In this document: positions 1 through 11,900 of the stretch, piece by piece
Position numbering within the stretch: the first letter of the stretch is position 1
Layout: each line of letters begins with the position of its first letter
NCBI GenBank assembly: GCA_024195265.1
Contig: JAJLRJ010000004.1
Location: 28,966,434 to 29,030,433, forward strand
Length of the DNA: 64,000 nucleotides
Source of the DNA: Dendrophyllia cribrosa
Lineage: Eukaryota > Cnidaria > Anthozoa > Scleractinia > Dendrophylliidae
Direction: 5' to 3'
Notes under the pieces: generated by a model
Told to the model about the DNA's origin: nothing
Seen by the model: the letters and a program-made list of their open reading frames with translations, nothing else
The model's database searches: none
Made by a program: the position numbers and the translations under genes

Positions 1-150
1 CATATTTTTTCAACTCAATACCATGAAAGGTACTGTGATAATTGTAACCATGGTCATTTTAGTAGATTTCAGCACCCTAAACAGTACCAATCTACAAATT
101 TTGACCCCTAAAAGGTACGAAGAGCACCCACCCCCGTCATTTTCATTTCG

Positions 151-154
<4 letters not shown>

Positions 155-192
<38 letters not shown>
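155..192. repeat. Poly-C tract (38 C)
   Basis: A run of 38 C is followed by a GATCCACCACT motif near 200. The same motif follows the G run that ends near 11966, so both tracts probably belong to one short repeat family whose end reads AGTGGTGGATC on the opposite strand. Homopolymer length may be affected by sequencing error. Confidence 0.85.
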
Positions 193-194
<2 letters not shown>

Positions 195-539
195 GTTCTT
201 GATCCACCACTGATCTTTTGGTTAATCGACACTCGATTGCAAACCACTCTAAACAGTTAGTGTAGTAATCCTCTTATCACACAAAATGAACACAAAAATA
301 CAAAGTAGGTTTCATAGACACTGGGGCGCTGAAAAGAATCTGATAGAAGCTTGCATTTGTGCTACAAAGCCAAATAAGATTTGACTTCCGAAAACGGCTC
401 GATTCAAGATGTCGTGAAATGTTAATGAAATGTTATGGATGGCTTCGGTCTCAAACTTAAATTTCAATTCGTTGATCAAGTGTTCTTGTTTGAACATGCA
501 ACAGCTCGATTCAAAGATTTCGTAGACAATTGATCAATC

Positions 540-1075
540 TAAAGCTGTGTTCACACTAGGTCGAAACATGATTAGTCTGATCACGAATGAAACATGTTTC
601 ATCATAAAAAGTGTTCACATCAAGCAGTGCATTGCGCGAATCATGATTGAAACATGATTAGTCTGATCATGATTGAAACTACCTCAGGAGGTAGTTTCAA
701 TCATGATCAGACTGAACACATTCAAAATGGCGGATGGATGCGGAGAAGACACGAGTGTGCAAAAGAACCAAAATTGGAGCTTTTATGAAGCCAAATGTCT
801 AGTCGAAGTATGGGCAGACGAGGAAATACAACGACAATTAGCGGTAATGGGAAGGAAACAAAACATATGGGAGAACATTGCCGCAAAACTGAATGAGAAT
901 GGTTTTAAGCGTACCGCATCGCAAAACAGCATAAATGCTTCAACCATGCATGAAACGTGTTTGAAACCGACATCTGATGTGAACAATGCCAGAACAAACA
1001 CGTTTACGCGAAACATGTTTAGTTGAAACATGTTTACTCTAAACATGTTTCGGCTTTAATGTGAACGCAGCTTTA
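540..1075. mobile_element. Non-autonomous PIF/Harbinger-like element carrying a Myb/SANT fragment
   Basis: The ends are inverted repeats: TAAAGCTGTGTTCACA on the left and TGTGAACGCAGCTTTA on the right. The interior is rich in the motif GAAACATG and its complement. It holds a 54-bp near-perfect palindrome at 660-713 (26-bp arms, 2-bp centre) and a short coding stretch on the plus strand (727-1026) whose first half looks like a trihelix Myb/SANT-like domain. Such domains accompany PIF/Harbinger transposases, hence the superfamily call. The terminal TAA/TTA is compatible with a 3-bp target duplication but is not diagnostic. No transposase is present. Confidence 0.65.
727..1026 (+). pseudogene. 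Truncated Myb/SANT-like (trihelix) domain ORF inside a transposon
   Basis: The likely start is the ATG at 727, which begins MADG; an upstream in-frame ATG at 673 lies inside the palindrome and is unlikely. Residues about 15-65 contain WSFYEAKCLVEVWADEEIQ, a central WENIAAKLNENGF and basic residues, the usual layout of the Myb/SANT-like DNA-binding domain of PIF/Harbinger accessory proteins. The conserved third-helix region after KRTASQ is lost: the frame continues into the element's terminal repeats and stops at 1026. It is probably a captured or decayed 5' end of the transposon's DNA-binding gene. No other part of that gene was found in the window. Confidence 0.55.
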
Positions 1076-1310
1076 GAATGTTATGGATGGCTTCTGTTAT
1101 AAACTTAAATTTCACTAAATGAGTGTTCCTGTTTACAAGTTGGACATGCAACAGCTCCCGATCCATTAAAGATTTCGTATAAAAACAATTTAGACCTGAA
1201 ATGTTATGGATGGGTCGTCCTGTTCCAACCTAAACTATATTTTTCTTACTGAATTGAGTGTTCTTGTTTACAACTTGAGTGGGACATGCAACACTGAACT
1301 CAATAGCTTT

Positions 1311-2706
1311 ATTGAAATTATCCGTCTACATTTATTTTTAGTTCAAACAAGCACGTTTTCACGTCCCTCTACGCTTCAGCTTCTTCGTCAAAGGATCGGA
1401 CTCCCAAAACAATGGCTCAGTGTGGTGTAAAATGTCTCAACCGACTTTGGCTGTAGATGGCCAGTGTGGAAATCGATTGCAACTTCAACAAACTTGGGTC
1501 CGTTTCTTTATGTCATGTCGCAACGGCTTCGTTATGTCTGTGATTTCCTTTTTTTAAAGGGGTTTTGGTCACCTATATTTAGAACATGACTCTAAATAGT
1601 CAAAAGATATATTTGTGTAAATGGATGAAATCCAAACAAATAATGTATCAATTTTATGTAAAATTATTTCACTCGGTGCATAAACTAAACCTTCTTAAAG
1701 TGTCTTGGCTGTGGATGCAGGCCGGAATGGAAATCTGGGCCGCTTTTTTAAAGTTATTTCCTTGTATCTTGTCTAAACCACCGCTATGGATAATTAGGGG
1801 TTACATGTGTAAACAAACTGTCAGCTATTCTTAGTATATTACTTAAAACTAAAAGATTTGCATGGTTCACTCTTAATTAGTGGGGCTGCTTGGCTACAAG
1901 CCAACTTATAAATTGGGTCGTGTGCTTCTCGTTCTCTCTTAAAATATGTTTTAATTGATCTTTCCTTTTTGTAACCTTGTCGATTATACAGACGCCAACT
2001 TGGTTATTTTGATTCTTACCCTTGAAAGCTCAGTGCGTTTATTCGGTTTTTTTTATGCTAATACTTCTTAATATTTTAATTATTTAACAGGCGTCACTTA
2101 GTCAATTCAAATTTAATACCCTGTTGTAAAAACAACCGTTATACCTTAAAATAAAAACTCTGAAACTTGTAAACACGTACGTAGAATTATTGGACTTGAT
2201 ATATGAAAAATTTAAACGAATCACAGTCGATAAAGAAGCTTGACACCTTTCTACCTTCCGCGTGAAGGTAGAAGGTACTTAATTAGTGCATGCAATGAAC
2301 TTTAAATAGTTTTATTACGCATCTTTAGCTATATATAGATGACCGAGATGAAAATGGATTGAGACTTGAAAAAAATATGGGGCTGGTTTTTAAGCTATTT
2401 CAAACTGTGCATGTCTTGGAAAAGTTGTTCACAACTGATTATGTGGTTTGTTCTTCCTTGGAAACCGTCACGTTATAGTGTTCTACTAGCTTTCTAGTAC
2501 GAGAATAGGAACTTAGTTTAAATTTTAGCACAATTTTGACCATATACAATTGAAATGTTATTGACTTTGTTTAGCAATAATTAGTTCTTCTTATCCGTCA
2601 ATCTTCTACTCAGTTCAGCTGTCAACCACACGTAACAATACTACATAATTGTGAAGATCATTTTCAAGCCAACAGAATAATCTTCCTAAAAACGCACTTT
2701 CCTTAC
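1311..2706. other. Intron or flank downstream of the left VWA7-like exon; no gene seen
   Basis: This AT-rich stretch lies 3' of the minus-strand exon at 2707-3536 and is presumably its first intron. I found no counterpart of exon 2 of the paralogue (31912-32069) here. There are low-copy fragments with a motif like TTTGGCTGTGGATG near 1450 and 1705, which recur near 12925, so some decayed dispersed repeat is present. No open frame looks coding. Confidence 0.6.
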
Positions 2707-3536
2707 CTGGCATGGGGTGACTCATCTATCAATGTAGAATCTTTGTTAATTCCTCCTTTTGCCGGCTTCAAACGGCTCTCATCCATTTTCCCACCGTGGC
2801 TGCATTTTCCCACATTCTCAGGCTTCTTGATGTCTTGTCCTGATCGATATCCACTCGTGAGCTTCATTGTGACTAAGTTCGTTTCACATGATGAGTTTGG
2901 CTTGCAACTCTTGCATGTTGCCTTCGTCTGACCTGCAATATACTCCTGTGGAATTTCCCTTCCGGGTTTGGCTAAAACTTCATACGGTCCTGGATTGCCG
3001 AGTTCTATCCAGTTGGAATGACTGTAAAAATCTTGCAATGTGTGCAAAGCGCTTCCAGCCAGGTTTCTAGCGTGCTGTAGTTTTTCGCCCTGCAGAAGCG
3101 ATGTTACAAGCTCTTGACGCAATCGGACGAGCCTCTTAGCTCCCTGTTTAAACTGCTCGCCATCAAAATGCGCTGCAGCTGAGCTGTTTAGCGGAAACGA
3201 ATCGACTTCAACGTTGGCGCTCTGGATCTCGTTCAAGGCATTGAGGAACTTGATCTGTGGCGATATATTATCAATGGTTTGTTGCAGGGCATCTGGCATA
3301 TTATCAGACGACAGAATACCATGCAGAAAGTTTGTCAAATATTCGTCCTTCAAATACTGCGGATTATCTTTGAAAAAGTAAATGAGAGGCTTTAGAAATC
3401 CGTTCTTTGTTATCAATGTATGATCAAGCGTTGCCGACATTCCCGTTCCCAAGTTAATTCGAGGTAGGAATGCTTTGGCAGTTACCGAGAAGTAAGCCAC
3501 CAACAGCAAAGACGCTGACAGAAAATAAGTCTTCAT
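2707..3536 (-). CDS. VWA7-like protein, first coding exon only (gene continues beyond left edge)
   Basis: This is an 830-bp exon encoding the first 276 residues of a secreted or type I membrane protein. Residues 1-22 form a hydrophobic signal peptide. The rest matches the N-terminal HET-C-like region of von Willebrand factor A domain-containing protein 7, including ALHTLQDFYSHSNWIELG, a His/Asp-rich signature of this fold. The exon ends in a clean donor (CAG then GTAAGG on the minus strand) in phase 2. Exon length, phase and most residues equal exon 1 of the plus-strand gene at 26843. I judge identity near 88 percent by eye, with the signal peptide most diverged. Later exons would lie left of position 1 if the intron is as long as the paralogue's (4.2 kb). 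No frame break is seen, so it may be functional, but a solitary duplicated exon cannot be excluded. Confidence 0.8.
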
Positions 3537-3587
3537 GCTTGTGCTTTAGGAAAGCGCTGCGTTTGCTGAAACCCAGACAAGGAAGTT

Positions 3588-3599
3588 GTTATATAAACC
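3588..3599 (-). promoter_or_regulatory. Candidate TATA box of the left VWA7-like gene
   Basis: On the minus strand the motif GGTTTATATAAC lies about 55 bp upstream of the ATG at 3536, a plausible core-promoter position if the 5' UTR is short. The paralogue at 26843 lacks this sequence. Confidence 0.4.
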
Positions 3600-3653
3600 T
3601 ATATTTATTCAAGCAGCGAAGCGTGAAACCTCGTCCCCAAAATGGAGAAGAAA

Positions 3654-3704
3654 GATCAGTGACCATGAGTGATCAGTGACCATGAATGATCAGTGACCAT
3701 GAAT
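3654..3704. repeat. 17-bp tandem repeat, three units
   Basis: Three copies of GATCAGTGACCATGART lie about 120-170 bp upstream of the ATG of the left VWA7-like gene. The position is promoter-proximal, but no known binding site was recognised in the unit. Confidence 0.8.
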
Positions 3705-3805
3705 GACACCTTTTGTACTCCAATGGTATTTACATAAAGCTATTTCGGGAATGGTTGTCATAGAGAAACGTAGAAGCGTATCCGGCAATACTGAAAGGTA
3801 ATTTG

Positions 3806-3831
3806 GGATTAGCCTGCGAATACAGGCTAAT
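3806..3831. repeat. Small palindrome resembling the ends of the 4.3-kb MITE
   Basis: ATTAGCCTG and CAGGCTAAT face each other across six bases. The ends of the 183-bp element at 4306 begin TAGCCTG and end CAGGCTA, so this may be a minimal relative or remnant. Confidence 0.45.
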
Positions 3832-4305
3832 CTGGGAGATTGAATTGATTTCAGTATTCATCAACTTAGATGCTCCAGTTTTACTTCTTCCGTCTTTTTT
3901 AAACATGAATGGTTTCCATCGCGCTAAAACACAAGTGAACTTGTTGCATTACCCACAAAACCTTTCGGCATTTTCGGATACGCTTCTGTGCTTCGATGAC
4001 ATCCTTTACCCGAAATAGCTGTATCTGGAGGTCAAACATGTGGCTCATGCGCAGTTCCTGTCAAAGTGTTCAAAGAGAATTTTACTTAAACTCTTTTTTA
4101 TGCAAACAATAACTCACGTACTTAGAATTTAAGTACGACAACGAGGTTTCCAGTATAATATTTGTTTTTATTTTTATTCAAGTCGTCTAAAAATTTAAAT
4201 GGTCAAAGAATCTTGAAGAAATATTTTGAAGAGAGCAATTTTCCCCCCAAAAGCTTTGCAGTCGTGTTAATATCAGTCATGTCCAATGTAGTGCCCAGTG
4301 GGTAT

Positions 4306-4488
4306 TAGCCTGTGAACAGGCTTCTTATTTGGGGAATTGGGTTAGGTTAAAATCGGTGAGTGAAGCGAGCCGAGCGCGGACTGGGGAAGAGGGAAGGGGC
4401 GGCGCCCATTCCCTCTTTCCCAGTGCTCGCTTCGCTCGCCAATTTTAACCTAACCCAATTCCCCAAAAAGAAGCCTGTTCACAGGCTA
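4306..4488. mobile_element. Fold-back MITE with 9-bp target duplication (Mutator-like)
   Basis: This 183-bp, almost fully palindromic element starts TAGCCTGTGAACAGGCTTC and ends with its complement. The arms continue through a GGGGAATTGGGTTAGG segment and a GAAGCGAGC/GCTCGCTTC segment around a GC-rich centre. It is flanked by perfect 9-bp direct repeats AGTGGGTAT at 4297-4305 and 4489-4497. A 9-bp duplication is typical of Mutator-like elements, so the superfamily call is inferred from that alone. The open frame running through it is not coding. Confidence 0.8.
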
Positions 4489-4497
4489 AGTGGGTAT

Positions 4498-4626
4498 GTT
4501 GTAGTTAATTTTTTATTTCTGGTAATTTTTGTTTTTCCTTTGTTTCAAATTCATTAGCATATATTACTATACCCAAAAACAATGGAAAAATAAAAATTAC
4601 CTGAGATAAAAAATTAACTACAACAG
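4498..4626. mobile_element. Second fold-back MITE adjacent to the 183-bp element
   Basis: The left arm, from about 4498, reads TTGTAGTTAATTTTTTAT then GGTAATTTTT. The right arm reads AAAAATTACC then ATAAAAAATTAACTACAA and ends near 4624. The boundaries are approximate and no clear target duplication was found. It abuts the 9-bp duplication of the previous element, so one probably inserted next to or into the other. Confidence 0.6.
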
Positions 4627-5238
4627 GTACGCTTGTGAAATAAAGTAAAAAGACACAGTGTGACTCACTAGGTGCCATGATTACATCAAGGCAAGACTAG
4701 ATATATTTCTAGACTAGCTTTATAGCCACGTATCTGTTCGATTTCTATACAGGGAAGCCATTAATTCTGAGTCTATTAGAAGAAAGCATCCATTAATGAG
4801 TAGAAGCTTTTCTTATTGTTTATTCACTGGGCAATGTTTGCGAGGCAACCAACCTGGGTCGTCACGTTCCATCAACTACATTTTACCGTTCGGTAAAAGC
4901 CATATAAATCGCTTTAGCCCTGTTCGTTGCAACTATAGGCCAAGTTTAATTGCAGTAGAAATTCATGAGGAGGCCATGGGTATCTGAATGTACAGATACA
5001 GTTACTACAGGCCATAAATATTAAAATTTGCTTTCATTTTACCACCGATGAACGTCCCCGAACAAATATAATTCAAGACCTCGTCCCCAGTCAGATTAGA
5101 TAAAATGGAAAATAACAAAACAAGCTGCTACTTACGACAGAGAAAAGACAAAGGTAACAGGACAAACATTAAAAAACAAACATTTGCCGCAGTAAACGCA
5201 CCAAACTAAAAATAGTTTATGATGTACTGACACGTTGC

Positions 5239-5448
5239 AATGATATGATATGATATCAGTATGATGACATATGATATGATATATGATATATGATATGATA
5301 TATGATATGATATGATATATGATATGTTATGATATGATATATGATATATGATATGATATGATATGATATATGATATGATATATGATATGATATGATATGA
5401 TATGATATGATATGATATGATATGATATGATATGATATGATATGATAT
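5239..5448. repeat. (ATATG/ATATATG)n microsatellite
   Basis: About 210 bp are made of alternating GATAT and GATATAT units, becoming a pure pentanucleotide array after about 5390. Confidence 0.9.
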
Positions 5449-5986
5449 GTGGTATTTTCTGTTTTCTATGCGACATTTCCGCAGTAAGGTGAATAAAGTT
5501 ATTTCATTTTTTTCTTATTGGTCGGGAGACTTTGCCGGAAGGTAAGAATGGCATAAAAAATTTCAAAGAAAATGATATAACTATTTATATATTTAGTTTT
5601 TCAGGTTTTCTGTCCTTAATTAAACAGTTATTGCTCTACACTCGATTTTTTAAATGACGAAATGCTAAGCTGACAATGGAGAGGTCAATGGAGAGTAGAA
5701 ACTTTTAACGTATAATGCATATGTTAACTGAATTTACATGATGGATAACGATGGAACAAAGTATGACATAATAACGTTAAAAAATGACCTGTAATTGTAA
5801 TATAATGTACATAATGGTATTTCTAAAACATTTTCTCTTTTCCCCAAACCTCAACTCGTGTTTGGATAAGATGGGTATGCTGATAGAAAGTGATGTATAT
5901 TTGAAAGCTCTTCTGCGATGCCGTTTATTTTGTTTCTATTTCAACATGGCGGTTTTGAAATCTTGTACTTCTAAGAGGTAATGGTA
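5449..5986. other. 3' flank of SLC9B
   Basis: No gene is seen. On the minus strand an AATAAA (plus-strand TTTATT near 5923) lies about 60 bp beyond the SLC9B stop codon and is a candidate polyadenylation signal. Confidence 0.5.
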
Positions 5987-8900
5987 TCAAACAGTGCTTT
6001 CTATGACTCGATTCCCCTTCCTCTCCGTATCACAGGTTTCAGGTTCATGAAATTCCTGGCCATCGCTTTCCACTTCTTGAAGAGGGCTGCGATGTAGCAT
6101 TCGAGGCCCGGCTACAACGATTCCTATAGCGCCAACGGGTGACGTGATGAGAATTCCCAGGACAGCGATAGTTAAGATCTGCCATAAAAAAGAAACAGGT
6201 GTTTTATTTGATGATTGAAATTAACCATAGCCTGCTACAGCCTTCAGTCTTCTAAACCAACCACAACTCGAAGAAGCGGTCAGCTGGCCGACATGGAAGC
6301 CAACTTTATAACAACCTGTGCCGTGCTTTTTTAATAAATTCGTCGTTTTCGTTAGTTTAATTGATAGCTTTCTTTTATTCACCTCCTCTTTCCTTTGGAG
6401 GGGGGAGGAGGGGGGAGGGGAGAGGGGAGGGAGGGGTGTATTAAAGATAGGGGTTTTATTAGGGAGGGGGGTTAAAAGAGGATTTAAGGTACATTTCCTT
6501 CAAAAGTTTAACAACTACTGTCTTCTCTCAATTAAGCAAAAAAGTACAAAAGTGCGAGGTTTTATCACATTACGAGCGTAAGTTGGAACTTGGAAGTAAC
6601 CATAACATACTATAATTAAGTTATTATTAAGTTTACCTGTATCCCAAACTCTTCTTCTATCTGTCCGGTAAAGCCTTTCTGTCTTGCAACATCTAACGAC
6701 ATAGAACCAATGGCGGCCTGCATCAGAAGCAAATAAATAGGTTCCTTAATGAGATTTCTTAACCACAACATGCAGATAATTATTCTTTTTTGCCCTCTCC
6801 AATTTGGTCTGTTCACAGATGTTAAGCGAGGAACTGCCTGAAGTGTGAGAACAAAGCACGCGCGCGCAAGAGCGCGAAGCGCATCACCAGGTACGGAGCG
6901 TGAAAGACAACCGTCTCTGAACATATTTGGAACAAGTGAAGTCACGATTAATCTGTACTCAGAAGATGATTGGCTTAAATTGACAGCAAGGTTGATAACG
7001 ATAAAAAGTTATGACATGAGGGAGTGGCCAAAAAAGCGTCTTTTCCTTTAAAAATGTCCACAGACGTTTCATTTATTTTCTCGCTCTCCGCACTCGTTAT
7101 CGTCATTGGTGATCGAAAGTGCTTTCCCGCTTTCCTATATAAAGAAAAATCGATGAACAGACTAACTTCAAATCATAATTATGGGACAAAAATGGCGGCA
7201 GACTGACGCTTTGTACCATACAAAAACAAGTTAGAAATAAAGAGTATGGTGAATGCGATTCTGTGGAAGAACTGTTGTTGGTTTTTAACATACCTGCACT
7301 GTTGCTTTTGGAAGCCACGCTATCGCAATAAACAGCCTCTCTTTCAAGTTGAGGTCATTCCCGAGTAACCCAAGATAGGTGGTGATAAGTCGAATGATCA
7401 GACTTATGAGAAGACTTGCAATGCCCATACCTTCACCATAAAAAAAAAGCCGGAAAACATTGTCAGTGACACTCGTAGGCAGAGCCTGGTGCTAGATTAC
7501 AGCCGATTTGCCTGTAGTGTGTAGACCCGTCTATTGAACGCACCAGTAGAAACTTGTCAGTATCGTGTATTTCACGAAATTACAACATCATAAGCTTTAC
7601 CATTTTCCATACTTTCATACTAGTGGTTTCTAGAACATAAAAATACAAAGCTGTGTTACAATATGTGAAGAAAGAAAACGAAAGAAACGCGACATTATGT
7701 ACCTGACATTGAAGATCCTGGCTACACGAAGAAATGAAGAAATGAACAACGAAGAAACGAACAAGGAAGAAGTGTGCGAATTAAACGATTTTGACACTAC
7801 GCCTGTGATAATTATCGATGCCATGCGCGGGATCGCGCAGGACTAAGCCCTATTAGCGACCGGAAGTAATTCTGATTGTAACATACCGGCCCCGAATTAG
7901 CAGCATAGCTAATTTCAAAATTAACAAACAACAAATTACTTAAATCATTCAAATTCATCTAATAACAAATGTCACAGCTCCATAGAGTTCATGTGAAATA
8001 AAGTTCATAAGCTTAAACAGAGTTCTCCAGTCACGCTACTCTTCGGTGTCCAAAGCTCCTTCTAGAAGACATAACTTCCGGATGTCTCATCTGAAAACAG
8101 ATGAAGCTGTTTGACTTTAATATGACGAACATTTCCATTGTTGTCTGGATACACCTCAAGAATAAGGCCCATTGGCCAGCGACCACGTGGCGTTTTACTT
8201 GACTTAGCGCGACCTTGCTTAATGGTTAAGCCTAAAGAATACCGTTCAGAAGGACGTCGGACACCTTATTGAAACTTATATAACGGAGTAACTGGTTAGC
8301 TTTCAGTTGATGTTATGGGTAGCAGTTTATATAGTTAAATTTAGGCCTGAACAACCCGAGAAGCTAGGTGGTACAGTGGTATAGTGGTACGGTAGGCTAT
8401 CTAAGCCTCAGCCTAGCTGAGATCACAGGTTCAATCCTCAGTGGGGGATTTTAGATTTTCTTTTTTACACTTAAAAATTTATTGAAAATAAAATTCTAAG
8501 TGTCGACATTACGTTATATAAGTCTTAATAAGGTGTCCGACGTCCTTCTGAACGGTATTCTTTAGGCACAACCTTGCTTAATCCGGAAGGGACCAATTAG
8601 TCTACACACGCGTGGGTAAATGGTGGCTCTGATGGGGCTAGGCGTGCTGCCAGGAGCGGTGCCATTATCTGTTCACCAGGACGAGCATTTCGTTTGCGAC
8701 AATTCATGCAGTCCGCCAACACCCTGCGCACTGCAGAAAGTCCCGTACTATCCAGAATCTCTGTCTGATAGAAGCTAAAACTTGAGTAGGGCCACAGTGT
8801 CCTTGTTGCCGATGACGGTTCTGGATAATCAAAGATGTCAAGTGATGTCTACTTGGAAGTATCACTGGATGCATACCTTCAAAGGAAACCGGCGCTTTCT

Positions 8901-11900
8901 CGAGACGACCTCCGACTCTAATTATACTTTCAGCAAGAAATGGGTTCAATTTACGTATTGGACTACTCCATGGAAAGCACTTTGCCTGATTTCCTGATGC
9001 TCTCAACTCAAGAATAGCCAACTCTGTAGGAAACACTTCACGTTGGACAGCCTTGATGATGACGTCTTCGGCGGCAATAACCTCCTAAGTCCTAATAGCG
9101 ACCGGAAGTAATTCTGGTTGTAACACCCGGGTGTTTCCAAAACGATTCGCCGGCTATGATTCGTTCGTAATGGTCCTCCCATGTTTAGACAATTGCAAAG
9201 GAAATTCACGCATAAACTGAGCTCACACAGTGAAAAAATATAAAAAAAAAATCTACAAGGATCTCAGTGGGCCCCGTATTCGCAAATTATGATTCACCCG
9301 TCGTGATTTGCCCATTAGGGAGCTTAAGCAACCACGACAGCGACGGCAGCGAGAACGGCACAAAACAATAGGTTTAATGAGCGAAAACAATGCCTCTGCA
9401 CGTGGTGCACGTGCGTTTTACATTTTGGTACATTTCTTTGCCGTTCCCTGCAAAACTACAACGTCAAATGATCAAATTATAGGTTTTTTGGAGAACGTGA
9501 ACACACGACGGTTAATTTTCCTTTTTCCATTTGAACTGGAAAGCCATCACTTCAAATTCAGCTCCTGGACAATCAAGACAAATTAGATAAACTAAAGAAA
9601 TTGGAACAACTGCAAGGTAGTTTAAAAACGCGCGAATCCTTTTTTCAAGTGACGTTTTCCTTGGCGTTGCTGTCGTCGTTGCTTAAGCTCCCTATTGTTA
9701 GAAAATGGTGGAGGAACGTCATAGATCTTGTTCTTTGCGCAAGTCTCTATTTCAGGAAGAAAGTATATTTTCTCTTTGATCTCATTTTATGGGCGAATTC
9801 TTTCACCATTGTCTTATCTTTGGGAGAAACATGACGGCGAATCATAGCCAGCGAATCATGTTTGAAAAACGTTGCTCTACATACTGCAGTGAAATCGGCC
9901 GTTAAACGGATTCCACTGAGCTAACTAGTTATCGTTCGCTCAACAGAACACATGTAAAATGGCCACCGGGATCCCGCCAAGATCAGTGAAATCGGCCGTT
10001 AAACGGATTCCACTGAGCTAACTAGTTATCGTTCGCTCAACAGAACACATGTAAAATGGCCACCGGGATCCCGCCAAGATCCCGGCGAGAATCCCGGCGA
10101 GAGACGGGATCCTGCCAGGAATTGGATTTCCTGGCGAGAATGCCGCCGGGATCTTGCCAAGAATTTCCGTCAAGATATACTTTCGTTTCCCGGCTGGAAT
10201 CCCGTCTACTGCCGGGATCCCGGCGAAAATCCTGGCAAGAAAAAAAACCTTGCCAGGAAAGAAAAAAAATCCTGTTTGAGATTTGACGGCACCAATACCA
10301 ATACCTTGGCAAACTCAGCGAGAAACGTTTTAAATCCCGGCAAGAAAGAGCTGGTCTTGACAAATTCTTTTTAGATCTCGATGCGTTAGTGCTGCGGTGA
10401 GATTAACAGTTCGGAAGACAGCGAGATTTTCACGAAATCCGCCATATTGACAAGATAATCGCGTTCTGGGGAACGTTTTTATTTGGTTAAAGATAGCGAG
10501 GTTGTCATGAAACTGTCAGAGTTTGGAAAACTTTGGTAAGATGTTAGTCAAAGACTAGGGATAGAAAATTAGTTACAGGGCCTTAAGAGGAAAAAACAAT
10601 GGGGTCATGCCTGGCATCTAATCCCACGCAAAAGTCCTGGAGGGTTGTTGTTGTTGTTGTTTTGTTTTTACTGAATTTTTGGATTTGTTCAGCACTATAA
10701 ATTATCCACAACAGAGCAGTTTTCAATTGTGTCAAAAGTAATTACACAATTACTTTGGTTTTGCATTGCTACGCTTTGTGATTGGCTTAAATATTTCGCG
10801 CCACTTTCTCGACCAATCAGAAGTAAAACCAAAACCAATCGTGACTTGCTCGCACGCGTTTTCCCGCGCTTGGCGCCGCCGACATGTAATTGCTTCGAGC
10901 TCTGATTGGTTCATTGGATTGTTTACGACTGCTGTGATTGGTCAGAGTAATTACTTTGGTTTGGGTTTTACGACACTCAAATGAAAACTGCTCTTAGGTG
11001 AAAGAATCAAAGCATAACTCACCAACAACTTTTGTGTTCATGTATTCGACGCTGACTTCAGCACCCACAAGACCAAAAAGGAGCGGCTCAAAAACTTGCC
11101 ACACGAGTGACATCACCATGGCTACAGGAGCCTAAAACAAACAAAGGAAAATTAGCGACTCTTAAGGTTACTGATCACCTGGTGTATTCTGTTCATGAAA
11201 GGCTTTTGTGATTTTTTCATTGCTTTTTGTGAAAATCAATTTTGGAGCTGGCCAATGAAAAGGCCGGTTATTATTTCCATAAGAAGGCAAGTAAAATCAA
11301 TTTCAGCTCACCAGTTTTGTATTCATGATTTGTGCAATGCAACAATTTGGATACCTTTGGATTCTGCTTTTTATTACCTTTTTACCATGGTTTCATTGCA
11401 CACTAATACCCCATTCACACCAACGCTTAAACATGTTTAAATGTCGTTTAGTTTAAAACAGGTTTAGAAAAATACCCCCAAACGTGCCGTAATATTTAAA
11501 GTGAAATCTTTACTAAAATAAACTTTATTGACTTTTATTACGATTCCAGGTAGTATGAGTCATATACATTTAAAAACGTTCAAGATACAGGCTAAAAACG
11601 TAGTTAAACTAAACAACATTTAAACATGTTTAACCGTTGATGTGAATGGGGGATAAGTTTATCGGTACCCTTAGCCAACGAAAACCAAGAATGAGAGTCG
11701 TTGAGAGTTGACAGAAGTTCAAACTCTCGGTCTAGTTTGGCTTGTTAACTTTATCTTGACTTGCTCTAATCAGCTCCAAGTGTTCCTAACAACTTTAAAT
11801 TTGCTCTATTTTTCAAATGAATTGATAAGAATTTACTCAATTTATTCAAAGATAATAAGCTCTTGCCATATCTTTTACACTCTTATTTTCTGGAATACAT

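Larger units (their letters stand above)
428..1310. repeat. Tandem repeat of about 115-123 bp, three units, split by a transposon
   Basis: Three related units each begin AATGTTATGGATGG, at 428, 1077 and 1200, and share the later motif ACATGCAACA. Units 2 and 3 are adjacent. Unit 1 is separated from unit 2 by the inverted-repeat element at 540-1075, which sits almost exactly on the unit boundary. Without that insert the three units would be head to tail. Confidence 0.7.

Noticed and set aside
4360..4557. 65-codon frame across the 183-bp MITE
   Set aside because: It lies in a perfect inverted repeat and runs past the target duplication into flanking DNA.
5239..5448. CRISPR-like array
   Set aside because: There are no spacers: it is a pure short-unit microsatellite in eukaryotic DNA.
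10037..10363. Basic repeat protein frames (SRRDSRRD-like)
   Set aside because: They arise from short GC-rich repeats open in several frames on both strands.
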